The position numbers were made by a program, and so were the translations under genes. Positions 41,214 through 53,750 of a stretch of 64,000 bases of DNA are shown piece after piece. Position 1 is the stretch's first letter; the number at the start of each line of letters is the position of its first letter. The notes under the pieces were generated by a model. The model did no database searches. It was given only the letters and a program-made list of their open reading frames with translations, and was not told the origin of the DNA. Origin of the DNA: Torreya grandis (taxonomy: Eukaryota; Streptophyta; Pinopsida; Cupressales; Taxaceae); contig JARHVA010002372.1 in the NCBI GenBank assembly GCA_037957365.1, positions 847,501-911,500 of the forward strand. Reading direction: 5' to 3'.

Positions 41214-42119
41214 ATTCTTGATTTGGTTTATAGTCTTTTGAAAGAGCAATAGGTTTTCCATTCATACATATCACAACTCAAGAATCTCCAATATTTTTGT
41301 TAAAACTAGCATTTCTATATTGATTGTTTTTCTACATTTAATAATTACTTTTCTATTTATTTGTAAACATTAGCTATTACCAGCTTTGTATTGTTGATAA
41401 ATTTTTTATGGATTATTAATTTGGTGAAGTTATTTAACCATTAGCCTCACAAATCTATGTCTCATAGAAGTCTTCCACTAAATATCTTTTCTTTGTTGAA
41501 ATGTTGAAATTACTCAACATTTGATGGATACAACATTTCATAATTCACAAACCTATAGCTATTGAAGAAGCCCAACTAGAATATAGACCTACATGCATGG
41601 ATACATCCATATAGACTATAAGTGGAGTTATTAATGTTTTAAAAACCCTAATATTTATCTTTGCATGTTGGAGTGGGTTATATGAAGGATGAAAGGTGCA
41701 CCAAATTTTTCTATGTAAGACAAATGATGGGTGAGTTGATTTCTATATATATTTGTGAAAATCAAAATTTATATAAAATTATTCCACCATGTTCTAAACT
41801 TGCACGAAGATAGATTGACAAATGCAATTTTGTTGGTTAATTGCATAAGATGTGGTCAAGGGTCAAATCCATTTGACCTTCTTTTGTATATATTATTTTT
41901 ATTTTGTAAAGATCAATCACTAGGGAAATTATGAAGTGAGAATAGTTTTTGTAGTTATAAGGGTGTAATAGGAGTTATAAGGTATAATATTTTGACAAGT
42001 CTCAATATTTTTTTTAAATTAGATTATATTTGGTGTTAAAGGCCAAAACCTAATAGTATTCCTCAATTTTTCTCTCTTGCATCATGGTAAAAATTATGAG
42101 TTTGATCTAAAATATTGGT
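41214..42119 (+). other. D leader after E, no gene seen
   Basis: About 900 bases of D's interior between the E insertion and recognisable gag. AT-rich, with no domain. Confidence 0.4.
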
Positions 42120-42975
42120 GAATTATCACCAAAAAATTACAAAGAATAGAGTAGAAATATGCAAAACACCCTAGTATTTAATGATTTATGGGAAATCACA
42201 AAGAGAAAAACCACACCACCAATTGAAGTTATGAATTTGGTGATAAACATGCACTTGTACTTTTAAAATCATCTTGCATTAAATAGATTATCATCCATAT
42301 TGAGGAAATTAAAAGTGCATGGAAATCATAGAAATAATTAAAAGATTTGCATGACAAGAAAACTACATACAAGAATATTGATATTCTTAGGCAAATTTTT
42401 AACAATAAACTAGAAACAATTGAAGACATCTCTGAATATCTTTCTCCCATGAAAAAATTGAAATAAGAATAATACAAAACTAGTGGTAAAATTGATGATG
42501 CCATTTTGATTTCCATCACATTGAATGACCTTAATTCTACATAAACTAATTTTTTTAAATGATCCAACTTAGTGATAAGCTTAATGTTGCCACATTTGAA
42601 TCCATTTATGATTTGTTGAATCAACATGAGAGACAAATTTTAAAGAAGAAAGTATGCCTATTAAAGAGGCTCACTATGTAAAGAACATGTTCCATCATAG
42701 AGATTAACATCATGTATAGTGATATGTTTAGAAGCATTCTCTAAAACACTCTTAGAGACATTCTCCACATCATTCTTGATAGTCTCTAAAGCATTCACAT
42801 CATCACTCTCTCAGGTCTTCCAAACACAGACATCATCATAAGCATTCTTCTCACTCTTATAGTTATTCTAGTGAATCAACATCTTCTAGATCTCATAGAC
42901 ATAGGAAAGATCCCACGTTTTTCAAATGTGGTGAAATTGTACATCTTGAAAATGTATGTCCTTATCGATGACCCT
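42120..42975 (+). pseudogene. gag: Copia gag pseudogene of element D
   Basis: Decayed capsid/nucleocapsid gene on the plus strand. Near 42,135 a plant copia gag signature appears (NYKE, then RNMQNTLVFNDLWEIT in shifted frame). From 42,320 one frame reads W then KDLHDKKTTYKNIDILRQIF, LETIEDISEYLSPMKKLK, KIDDAILISITLNDLNST and LMLPHLNPF, the UBN2 pattern, with stops. A zinc knuckle follows at about 42,911-42,960 as FFKCGEIVHLENVC; the first Cys codon has become Phe, so zinc binding is lost. A Ser/Tyr-rich stretch follows (43,010-43,130), then the polypurine tract with no pol between. The long minus frame at 42,229-42,636 is its shadow. Confidence 0.78.
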
Positions 42976-43757
42976 GATTTCCACATAAAAGAAAGGTGAG
43001 ACTAATTATGTGGATCATTCTAGTGTTAGATCTTCTAGTTACTCCAATTATTATGGTTATTCTAATACATCCTATGATCATGAGGTAGAGTACATGGCTG
43101 AGGTCTATGGTCCTAATGGACTAGATAGCTTATTCTTAGTGATTAGTGATTCACTAGTCTTGTGTGAGCTACTAGGCTCAAGACTAGGATCTATTGTATT
43201 AGAATTTTTTGGCTTGTGTTCTTGCTTTCATTTCTATTTTTTGGCTTTTTATATCTGATATTCATGACATGGGGAAACTATTTTTAGTTGTTTCTTATTC
43301 TCTTAGTGCATAACTTCTCACCTCTCACCTGATAGGTGAGAAGTTATTGCATTTAATGGTCATTGATCAATTTTTAGTGACAGTAAGAGTTGATACAAAA
43401 TTTAATGTTGAGTAAAGGTCATCAACATTTGTTGGACATTAGGGAGATGTATCGTATAGAGTATAGGTTTGTCACTTGAATGGGTTATTATATGGGACCT
43501 TATGTGGGTAGATGTAGTTGTACATGCCTGATCATGTTCTAATACAATATGATATGATGATAACTAGGGATGAGTAGGATTTGATCATGTTCATCAACCA
43601 TTTTTTGCCAAATTCATAGGGGAAGGATTCTTTATAGAATGGCATCACTTTTTGGTTAGTACTAGAGGTACAGTATACTAATTATAGTTACAATAGAGTT
43701 TCTTTGAAGACTTTATAATTATTGCTCTAATGTTTTTATTATATACACCTTTGGATC
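42976..43757 (+). other. D 3' untranslated-like region
   Basis: Between the gag remnant and the polypurine tract. It opens with a Ser/Tyr-rich frame (43,010-43,258) of no known family, then a hairpin at 43,312-43,345. No protease, integrase or RT motif is present. Confidence 0.5.
43312..43345. repeat. Perfect 12-bp inverted repeat (hairpin)
   Basis: AACTTCTCACCT and AGGTGAGAAGTT, separated by 10 bases. The stem extends by about five more pairs (TGCA/TGCA) if one bulged base is allowed. It stands out in an otherwise eroded stretch of D. Confidence 0.8.
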
Positions 43758-43771
43758 AAGGGGGAGTTTAT
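43758..43771 (+). other. D polypurine tract
   Basis: AAGGGGGAG followed by five bases and then the LTR start TGGATTATTTT; typical plus-strand priming site. Confidence 0.8.
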
Positions 43772-43862
43772 TGGATTATTTTAATGATCCAAAATTATGT
43801 TCTAATTAGTTTGTTTATTTATCTTTTGTTATTTGAGTTAGTTTATACCGATTAGTTGGTTT
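43772..43862 (+). repeat. D right LTR, first part
   Basis: 91 bp matching 31,062-31,152 of the left LTR (GATCCAAA, TTCTAATTA, GTTAGTTTA). Family A copy A7 begins directly after it. Confidence 0.82.
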
Positions 43863-46800
43863 TGTTGGCATGTTATTATCATTGATGTCAATAGGGTGTA
43901 TCATGTAAAGGCATAATGGTCATTTATGTCAAAATTCTATTTTGTCAAGTACTTGAGTATGGTAGTTGCATAAAGAGAGTGTTAATTAGTGAATGAGTAT
44001 TATGGATATGAGTAGACTATTGAGAGTGTGTTCTTAGTTTGTATCATGATGTTGTCAAAGGTGATTAATGATAAAGTTTGATGTTTTCATTTATGTTGCA
44101 TCTTGTGAAGTTTGGTGTCAAAGGTGTTTAGATGCATGGAAGAGAGGTGTCAAGTCATATGAAGCTTGGTCAGATGGTTCTAGGTATGTATGAGATTGTG
44201 AAAGATTGTTTCATCAGAAAGAGAATGGTGAAGTGATATGAATGTGTTGTTATGTCTTATGTTTACTTTTTTGATGTTTTTTTGAGATTTTGATATGGAA
44301 AGAATAGGTCAAGGTGTCAATTGCATTACAATCTTGAGCCTAATCATGGCATAGTAAAGGTATGAAATGGTGGCATGATGAGGTGAGTGAACTCATGCAT
44401 GTGAGAGGTTTTAAAGGTTATGTGAGCATAATAATAAGGTGTATATTCACTCATAAGTGTTTAAAAATGAGTCTTTGAAGGTATCTACTTCAATCTTGGT
44501 CTACACCTAAACCATTCTTTAGCCCTACCTAGCCTAATGAGGCATGATTATCAAATTTCAAGGTGAATGTGTGAAGGAGAGTATGGATATACATAACTCA
44601 AGTTGTTTTAGGAGTGATAATAAAGTATTAGGTTATGGTTTGTAGGAAAAGGCATGAAAAGTGGTTTTGAGGTCTCTCAAGTGCATATAATGAAGGTATA
44701 CAAACCTGAGAAGGACTTTCAGGTGTTCATTGGCATGTGTAACCTTTGTATTAGAAAATGATATGTTAATGAGAGATGTTTAAAGGTCATCTATAATATC
44801 TATAGGTATTGGTTTTGGATTTAGGGGTCAATCCTTTATGAATAATCATTAACACCAAAACTTATGCTAAACCTCTCTAAAACCCTAATAAGGCCCTGAT
44901 GTGAAATATTTTGTTAAAATAATATTAGAATGGATTTAAATGATCAATAATTATATTATATATTTTATTTGACTCTCTCTATAACTTATAAGTGGTATTG
45001 AGTTTCAAGTGAGTGAGAAGACCCTACAAGAAAGGGCTTATTTATGAAGAACTTACTATAGAAGTCATAATTTGACTTGGAAAAAGTAGATAAAATGATG
45101 GAGGAAGAATTTTTAGACTCATATTTCATGTCCATGATTTTTTTTGGATATTTTCTATGATTTAGGTATTCAAATTTTATGATCTAAGTAGGCCAGTCAC
45201 TGACAGGCTAATGAAGTAAATAATGCAAAACCCAGACATAGATGAGAAGATGAATTTGAGTGTGTTTTCATGGTATAATGATGAAACCAAGTACATGGAT
45301 ATGTTTTTAATGACTTTATGTCATGTTAATTATTTTAATAAGCTTTAGAGGTTAGTAAAAGGGATGAAAATGTTGAATCTAAAATGGCTTGTCTAGTTCA
45401 ATTTGGTGTGTGAGATATAAGGTCATTAGATTAGTCTAAAAGACCAATATTTTGATATTAGACCATATGTGTTTTGTGCTTGAGGATGTTCCTAATATGT
45501 AAAATAGTATTTTGAATTAATTAGGATTATTTGAAAGTGTTCATATAGGTATTAGAGTTCAAATGTTTCATGAATATATTTTGAGTATTCTAACAGCTAT
45601 GAGTGACTATTTTGATGAGTTGATAGTGAAGCCTTAAACTTTAAGTGAAAGTGTCTAATGCATTTGTTAATGACCTGACAGACATGTAGATTTTATCTAT
45701 GTATTTTTTTTATCATGTTTGAATGTCTTAAGTGTGTTTGATCTTTAATAGTTAAAGATAGACTTTTTGGTCTACACAAGCCTAATACTACTGAGTATTA
45801 TTGAGGGGGTTTATGAAGGGATTAGACCTAAATGGTGTTATGGACATAAGAGAATGTTGGATAAGGTATATTCAGATGTTGTTTGAATTTTTTGTGTCAT
45901 GCATGGAGATGTAATATTTTCCAAGGGATCAAATGGTAAAATGTTGATAAGAAGGCCTAATGCAATTAGGTCTCCATGAGACCTAAAGGAAGAATAAGGC
46001 TTATGATGTGTTGTGGCCAAATAATTATGATTTATTCATGTTTGTAACATGTGTTAAGACATATTATGTAATAAACCAAAAGTGGTGAGTGTGTGTGGAT
46101 GACCAAGAGGTGTGTGAATAAATGTTTTGTATTTTAGGCCTATTTGGTATACAAAGAGTAAGAAAATGGATTGATAAATCAGTGAGCCTAAGGAGTTTGG
46201 GTAACATGTTGTAAAACCTTAAGAGACAGTGTAGAATCATTTCATGAAGATCATACAAGTTTTATATAGTTGAATATCAAGTTCATATGACTTATTCAAT
46301 CTTGAAGAGGGATAGTTGAGTGAAGAATCATAGAGGAATTTTTAGAGAGATCAAGTAGAGTAGAGATGGAGTGATCATGATATATTGAGAGGTTATAAAA
46401 GTAGATAGAGCTTAGATAGAAAATATAGAGAGATTAGTGAAAAGTATAATAAATAAGTGTGATTGGTTGAGTTGGTTCTTGGTCAAAGAGGGAGTTTAAG
46501 ATTTTTTGTAGGTTGGTGCTTATAAAATTGGTATTGGTTGAGTTAGTGTTGGTAAAGGAGTTGTATTTTACTTGTAGGTTGGTGCTTGTAGAAGTGTCTT
46601 TTGACTGAGTTGGTACTTATTCATATGGGGTTGTAGCCTCCTAATAAGTGTGTTATTTCTAAATTCAAGTGGGTACTTGATAAATTTAGGGTTGGTGCTA
46701 CATGTTAGGTTGGTTCTCAAATAAATTTAATACATTTTCTTATAAGACATTTTATCCAAGATTTGTTTCAATGGGGTTTATTCCCCATTAGTGTTTCCCA

Positions 46801-46954
46801 CATATGTTATGTGTTATCTTGTTCCATGCTCATTTGATTGGTTCTTAATTCATTGTTATATCACTAAGTTACTTTGAATGATTCATGAATGTTTAAGGGT
46901 AATTTATTGAAATTTTTGAAGACTGATTCACCCCCCATAGTCATTGTGATTCCA
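43863..46954 (+). mobile_element. Family A solo LTR, copy A7, inserted in D's right LTR
   Basis: 3,092 bp from TGTTGGCATGTTATTATC to GATTCACCCCCCATAG...TTCCA, with D LTR sequence on both sides. It is the reference copy for family A: its end matches, in reverse, the sequence beside the gag-side primer site at 10.4 kb, and its start matches the A5 and A6 ends. It has no internal region, so it is a product of LTR-LTR recombination or the only LTR left. The right edge runs into an A-tract (46,955-46,962) and no target duplication is clear. Confidence 0.78.
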
Positions 46955-46962
46955 AAAAAAAA

Positions 46963-47067
46963 TTCTTAACCAACTTCCCATATGATTTTTAAAGACTACT
47001 TTCTATGTATAAAATAACACTTTTATTGAATATATTTGAATTAATTCCTCCCTTCTTAGTATGAACA
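46963..47067 (+). repeat. D right LTR, second part
   Basis: Resumes with TTCTTAACCAACTTCCCATATG and ends TTAGTATGAACA, matching 31,147-31,249. The CA end is kept here but mutated in the left LTR. Confidence 0.82.
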
Positions 47068-48189
47068 TAAATATATTAAAAATATAGTGGGTCCCTATTT
47101 GATTTTATAAAATGGGGTGTGTTATAGGTCACAAAAAATATAAACTCACTGGGGAAATAATCCTAGGTATTTGAGAACCCATAATCTTATTAATGCATCA
47201 TAAAATAATTTTAGCTCTAACAATAAAATAACAAGTAAACTAGTCCCAATAAAAGACTCTGAATTCCCCCATGCAACATAATAACCCTTTACATTCCTTG
47301 GATTTGTGTGTCATTTTATGAAATTCATTTTCCCCTTATTATGACATTTTTACAAAGTCCTAGATAAACCTTGTAGGTTTCATTTTGACTTTAGATTTTG
47401 TAACTAGCCAATAAAGGAAGCCTAGGTATTACTCTATTACTACCTAGGCATCCATAACCTTGACATAGATACCTTTGATTCCATTCTAATCCTTTCTCTA
47501 CTAATATCCAAGCATCTATAGCCCCTATAGAGATTAATTGAATCACCCATATTCTATAAGTTTGTTTGATAAATTTTTTGAAACACAAATAGAAGAAGAG
47601 TTAGCAATCGGTATTAGATAGGTGTATGTATAAGATAACTTATTTTAATCAATATGTCTATACCAATGGGAATCTATTTCTATATTTATTATCTCTCATC
47701 CAAGTTGTAGAATATAATAGTAAAATTTATATTTTGACATGGAAAGTCTTTCTAATATTTGGATGAGTATATCAGAGTAAATACCAAAGGTCTAGAAAAC
47801 TCATATATTCCAAGAAAAACCTAATTTTGCCATAATGCATAATTTAATCCTAGAAACTCAGACATTGCCACAATAAATCCTTGTGAATACTAATTTTACT
47901 TCATTTTATATTATCCCCTTGATTTTTGAAAGTATTTTATAGTTCCATCATATGAAATCAGTCAATTTGTTATATAATTTTAGAAAAAAAATAATCTAGA
48001 AAGTATAAAAATTATTCAACCCAAAGCAAAAGTAGAAAGAAATAAATACTAATATAAAAAATAGGAAAGACTAGTCTAGAAAGCAAGAAATCTAATATAT
48101 AATCAAGAAATATATTCTATAAATGAGGAAACCTAATCTAATCATACATCTACATCTCCACTTACAATCACTCAAAATCATCTCTAGTT
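47068..48189. other. Unassigned sequence between D and a gypsy fragment
   Basis: About 1.1 kb, AT-rich, without LTR pair or domain. The minus frame at 47,391-47,588 shows no motif. It may be the 3' untranslated region and LTR of the gypsy element whose integrase tail lies just to the right on the minus strand. Confidence 0.4.
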
Positions 48190-48776
48190 AGATTAGTCAT
48201 AAAATAATGTTTCAAAAAATTTCCATTAATTGGAAAAGTAAGGTCATTACTTTGAATGTCCTTCAAGTGGAAGTCATTGTTACCTAGTATCTTAGATATT
48301 TGTTATGGTCCAATTCATAATGGAGTGAACTTATCATGATGCCCTTTTTTATCTCATGTGTTTTATCTCTTTGGATCACTAGGTATAAAATCATTAAGGC
48401 CTTTATTTTGGATCTTTTATCCAACCATATTTTGATAATTTTTAGTGTTTCCTAAAGTTGTGCACTACTTCAGTTCTTGCATGTTCCATATGGACTATAT
48501 TAAGTAGTCTAGAGTGTATTATTTCATCTTCCTCCATGCACTCTTACATGAACTGATACATTAATATTTTAATATTAATGGGGAAGATTAGTTGTTGCCC
48601 ATGAATTAAGATAAAAGGTAAATTCTTTAGGGTTTGCTTGTGTTTTATTCTATCTACCCATAGTGCATACTTCAACAACATATACCATTTTATTGTTTTT
48701 TCTTATATGAACTTCTTGATGGAATCCATTAGGTTCTTATTTGTGGATTAAACCACTCCATTATATTGTATTCAAC
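48190..48776 (-). pseudogene. pol: Ty3/gypsy integrase C-terminal remnant
   Basis: On the minus strand, three frames together give the end of a plant gypsy integrase. There is a core-end patch (STNKNL, then WYMLLKYALWVDRI) and a linker with IHGQQLIFPINIKI and LLNIVHMEHART. The C-terminal domain follows, with KGHHDKFTPL, ISKILGNNDFHLKDI and LTFPINGNFLKHYF. Stops and shifts are many, so it is dead. The catalytic part (DD35E) should lie above 48,776, but I cannot recognise it. This fragment runs opposite to the gypsy pol at 61-64 kb and belongs to a different copy. Confidence 0.72.
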
Positions 48777-50930
48777 ATTCCACCACTTTTTTTCCTCGTA
48801 AGTAGGGACCCATTAAAATTTTGAATGATCTAGTTATATTTTAAAGAGGGATTTCCATTAGCATTTATATGTGTATTCAACAAGCTAAAGCTTTAGAAGT
48901 TTTTAATATGAATTATTTTTTTTCAATATTAATGCAATTGACATTTCTTTTTTATTCAAGTTTCCACTATGTGATTTATTTAGACTAACCTATTAATGGT
49001 CTTCAAGAGTTTTACATATACAAGTTTTCACATTCATACTTCATTCATTTTGCACTTCACAAGTTATGCATTTAGTGTTTTAAGTCTTCATAAATCTTAT
49101 TAATAGGTTCTATTCATCAAAAAATTCATCATGTAACTCAACATATCTAAAATATTAAGTCCTCATGCCTAGGTAGCTTGATTTTCCTTCACATATTTTA
49201 CATTTTAGTATTTTATTATTCAACAATTTTGTTCTTCACATATTTTTTTCAAAAAATTTGTCTGGGAAGTCTGTCCTTGACATTCATGTTTTAAAAAATT
49301 TAATTTTTGGAAAAAAAATTTACATATTTTATCATGAAAATGGTAACACAAATTCTACATTTCATATTTTTTTTAAAATTTTCATTTTTCAAGTTGTGCT
49401 CAAAATTTAGTCTTCAAAAAAAGTGTTTGAAAGTTATGTTTGTGAAAAAAATTCTTCAAAAGTTTTGATCATAGTATTTGGTAGTCATTTATTTTATTCA
49501 AAACTTTAGCTCATTTAATTCTTTAACTTCACATTTTGCATATTCAGAGTATCATAAGAAATGGTTCACTTAGTATTAACACAAATCTAGACACCTGACT
49601 TCTATGGGCATGCTATATGGGATAATCTATTATGCATGAAAGTAGTGATAAGGTGACACTTATCCAAGTATATAATTTTGTGTTTCTTTAAGTGTATATA
49701 AATCCTACGTGGCATACCCACCAAATTTAAGTGACAAAGATTGAATTAAATAAGCAAGAAAAGCTTAGAGATGTTAAACATTAATTGTACATGAACTAAA
49801 AGTAAAGTCCAATACTCAATGTTATATGAGTGAATTATAAGGATACATATAACTATTGATTAATGAATAACTCAAGTGAATTTACATTCACAAGATAATT
49901 AAAATCCCTAACTATCTGTGTTCATGTGTGAATTACTCCTGAAAAGCAAGTAAATAGCTAAATTGAAGATTAGAACTAAGTAATTGAACCAAATAATAGT
50001 GGATTATTCATAGAAATTATTTATAGGAGTGTTTCCACATTAAAAAATCTCCATAAAAGACTCCATCTAGTATATAGATACCATATTCAATCCTACTATG
50101 TTTAATAATGAATATTCCAACTATTCAACTCTTTGGGATGTAATTGATAATGTAGATGCCCATTCACCCAAATAGGCTCTCATAGAACCATAATAGTAGT
50201 TGGTAGTGGACTTGATACCATTGAAACATCAACAACTACATTTTACAATAGCTAAGCTTGAGATGATGTCTTGTATTGACCTAGTGAGTGACCTCTTTTT
50301 CATAGGGATGGTGACCAGTGATGATTAACTAAACCACATGATCTATAATATAGTCATTACTTACATTTTAGTTACTACTTACTCAAGGTACTTGAGGTTA
50401 TATGTTATAGGTACCACTTTTTATGAACACCGATATGAGTTATGGAAGAAAATGATCATAATTAAGAACATGTTCAAGAAATGAATCATTCCAAGAGAAG
50501 TGGTCACTTTCAAATCTAGAAAGCTAGTACCTATCACTAAATTTAAAATAGAAATTAAAGTGGAATGGCTTTATTGAAAATGTTATATGGTCACCCCAGT
50601 ATCTACTTCCTCCACCTAGAATGGGTGGTATTGGTAGATTTATTGATGATTTTGGAGCTGAATTTTTCTCTATAGAGATAATCAATGCAAAATTTTAGGA
50701 GGGAATGTTCAAGAAGAACAAGAGGCATATGCATGACCATTTTTATATGATGTATTATTTAATTTACATATTCATGCGCACTATCTACATGCACAAAGGA
50801 TATTTCTAGAGCCTAGTCTCATATTATATTAAAAAATAAGGTATGTGATTAATTTTCCTTTCTCCATATCTATGCATATACAAAGAACATAGTTAGAATT
50901 TCCAAGAATGTTTAATCTCAAGTCTAGAGG
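48777..50930. other. Unassigned AT-rich stretch, possibly LTR sequence
   Basis: 48,880-49,560 is T-rich with loosely repeated TTCA(C/T)ATTT words and no frame. At 49,695-49,703 there is a TATATAAAT word of promoter type, within sequence that could be part of an LTR (GTGTATATAAATCCTACGTGG), but I find no partner copy in the window. 49,720-50,930 holds no recognised domain. Confidence 0.4.
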
Positions 50931-53750
50931 GAAATTCATGAGGAACTCAGGCTTAGAGTATTAGAGAGCATTAACAAAACATTAGGGCTAAGGGGGATTA
51001 TTGGATTTACCTTGACTACATAACAATCATGGTTATGGGGAATAAGGTTACTCCTTTACATCTCCCAAAGTATGTTCATGACAAACTAGATCAACGAGAT
51101 ATTGTCTACCAGCTATGGAGTGTTGATGAATATTTTAAGAAGAATAAGAAGAGTATATTTCATGGTTCTTCCTTAATACTTGGTTACATTTGATATACCA
51201 TCAAAAAAAATAGAAAATTTGGAAAAAATGGAGACTATTATTCATTAGCTACTTGGCCACATAGGGATTGGGATCCTCATGGCCTAATTTAGAAGCAAAT
51301 TCGAGGTTTTGTCACCCCCTACCATCATGAACCATTCAAACATTATGTCATGTTTTTGAATGTGATGGATGATGCCAACGTTATAGAGAGAGAAAAATTA
51401 GTTGGATTTATGGAGGAACTTTTGAGAGCTATCCATGTAGATCCCTCTGTACCAATTTTAGAGCCACATATTAGGCTTCCACTCCCATTGGGTGGTTAAC
51501 TATATATTATTAGACCTCTCAACATTCCCAATAACTATAAGACCAATTAAAGTCCTCTATACCAACACACATGGTGATGAAATTCATCAAGTAGTATTAG
51601 GGTGTGGAGGAGGCCCCTATAATGTTAAGGTCCTCATAAGAAGTTCCATCTTAGACACCATTATTTATAACTATCAAGTTAGATCAAGAAGTGGAGGAAA
51701 TTCCCCATACTATGGGTTCCCTTGTCAGGATTGAAGAACCAATTTATATTAACTCTTCTAATTTTAAAGATTCTAAGGCCACTATTACATCCTCAGCTTT
51801 AGATACTACAAGTTTGGCTATCTCACCCACTTCCACTCAGTAAGCTCCTCCCCTGGTTGAAAATTCAATAATTTACTAAAAGAGGAAGCTTAGTGTTGTT
51901 AATGACCCTATAGATATAGTTGTTAGAACATCAATACAAGAAGGGCCAAAACTTGAGGATGAAGATGATGAGCTAAAAAAGGCCAAGATCTTGAGTTTTC
52001 AAGGAATAATAGAGAAAAAACCAATAAAAATATAAAAATCATATGAGGACATTGCTCTTGTGATTTCCCTAGTTCCTATTTTTCGTTAATGCCTTTTATT
52101 TCTTTATAGTCTATGTGGTTACTTTGGTCCCTACTTCTTTTTCTTTTTTAGCTTCTATTGTTTCTAGTGTTAAATTTGTTCCTACTAGTCCTGTGGCAAC
52201 TACTATTGGGAGTAATGCTTTAGTTCCCATTTTTTCTATGACTCTCATTATTTCGACCTCCCCTACCATTACTTCAATTACAATTTCCCCTACTCCCCCT
52301 AAGTCCAAGAAAGTACATTTTAAGAAAACTAGGGGATCCCTTTCTAGTGCATAATTGCATGTATATTCTACTCAATTGAGATTACCTATGCCTTTCTCCA
52401 CAACTAATGCTATTTCCATTACTCCCATTTCCAATTCCAAGAAGAAAAATCTAACTTATGTTGTTCATCATATGCCTTAGTTTAGAAACATTGGTTCATC
52501 CAAGATAATTTAGCCATCATTACTAGACCCACTATATGTAGAGGCCTTAAGGAAATATTTAGGTGATGTTTGGACAAAGACTACTATTGAGGACACTCAG
52601 CTAGAATATACCACTCAACTAGTAATTCATTAATGGGATAAATACCTAGAATCCCAAGCCTCCCAAAGACCCAATCTGATAATAACTGAGCTCCCCATAA
52701 TGAGCTCAGTTTATGATAAATCAATGAATACAATATAGAGGGTAAGAAAAAGGGATATATAATATGGCATTGGAATAGGCTTTGTCCTATAAGAAATTTA
52801 GGATGTATTTTCATTATCAAGTAGAAAGATAAAGAGACTTTGGAGGTCTCTATATAATGAGTATGTCAAGGCCTACTTATATGAAAATAAAAAATCATTG
52901 CTAGAACTTAATGAGGGAACACAATAGGCTAGGTAGGAATTAGAACAAGAAATTGAGGAAGAAAAGGAATTAAAAAATTCTTCATGTTCCTATGGAAATT
53001 GAAGGTGATTTATATAATGTTTCTCTAAGGATCTACAATATTTTGGAGATTATTGGCTCAATGAGGGATGAATTGTCCCCTCACATAGTTGAAATGGTAA
53101 AATTATTTAATTCTTTGAAAGAAGATTAAAATAAACTAAATTTCCTTTTATTGTATACAAATAATAAGTCTTTTAACAACCTTGATTTCATGATACCATT
53201 AGAGGCGGCCAATGCTTTGAATATGGTGGTCATTAGGAGTTTAAAAGTTAGGTAGTGGGTATCAAGCATGCAATCCTTGATTCCTAAATTGACAAAGTAG
53301 GAAAATCAAGTCCTATGTATTTTAGATGAGTTTAAACTTTCCCAAGCCCTTAATTCTTTAGGTAAATTGATAACCAAGTCTAATTTTGATCAACTACTAT
53401 AGTAGGAATCAACCCATTTTAACCAAAGTCTTTAGGGATGTACATTGGAATAAATTGAAAAAGAGACGGGATTTGCTAAAAAGAAGGTAACACAAGTGGA
53501 TATATTCTAGGTGGAATTTAGAGATACCAAGACATAACATGAATGGTTACCAGTATAAGTTACCATGGTGCATAGACCCTCCATTTTTAACATGGATGTA
53601 ATAAGGCTACAACATAATAATTGGTACAAGCACTACCAGGAGTTAGAAGTAAATAAGTAGGTTACAACTAGATCTTCTAGTTTAACCATGCCTTCTAGTA
53701 TAATCCCTCTAATGACTATCAATTCAACCATGTAACCTCCATCAACTAGT
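50931..53750 (+). pseudogene. Decayed long ORF of unknown function, upstream of gypsy gag
   Basis: A plus-strand frame from about 51,065 reads with few stops for some 140 codons (HDKLDQRDIVYQLWSVDEYF, NGDYYSLATWPHRDWDPHG, FKHYVMFLNVMDDANVIERE, KLVGFMEELLRAIHVDPSVP). It is followed by a Ser/Thr/Pro-rich part (51,740-52,350) and a Lys/Glu-rich, coiled-coil-like part (52,800-53,650; for example EQEIEEEKEL). I do not recognise the family. Ogre/Tat-lineage gypsy elements carry an extra ORF upstream of gag, so this could be such an ORF of element I; it could also be the 3' ORF of another element. Region H may be a minus-strand relative. Confidence 0.4.

Larger units (their letters stand above)
31062..47067 (+). 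mobile_element. Copia-type gag-only retrotransposon D, host of nested insertions
   Basis: Short LTRs at 31,062-31,249 and 43,772-47,067 (the right one split by A7), an initiator-Met-type primer site, a gag pseudogene and a polypurine tract, all in plus orientation. Without nested element E and the A7 insertion, D is about 3.1 kb with some 2.7 kb of interior, and gag is the only coding remnant. No protease, integrase or RT is seen. This fits the plant class of small gag-only LTR elements (TR-GAG). No clear target duplication survives (AGCAT left, TAAAT right). Confidence 0.75.

Noticed and set aside
42229..42636. 135-codon minus frame, among the longest in the window
   Set aside because: Antisense to the copia gag of D, whose domain pattern is clear on the plus strand.
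43858..46967. Target-site duplication for A7
   Set aside because: GGTTT on the left has no match on the right, which is an A-tract; the insertion is inferred from the split D LTR.
31057..47072. Target-site duplication for element D
   Set aside because: Flanks AGCAT and TAAAT do not match; D is accepted on LTRs, primer site and purine tract only.
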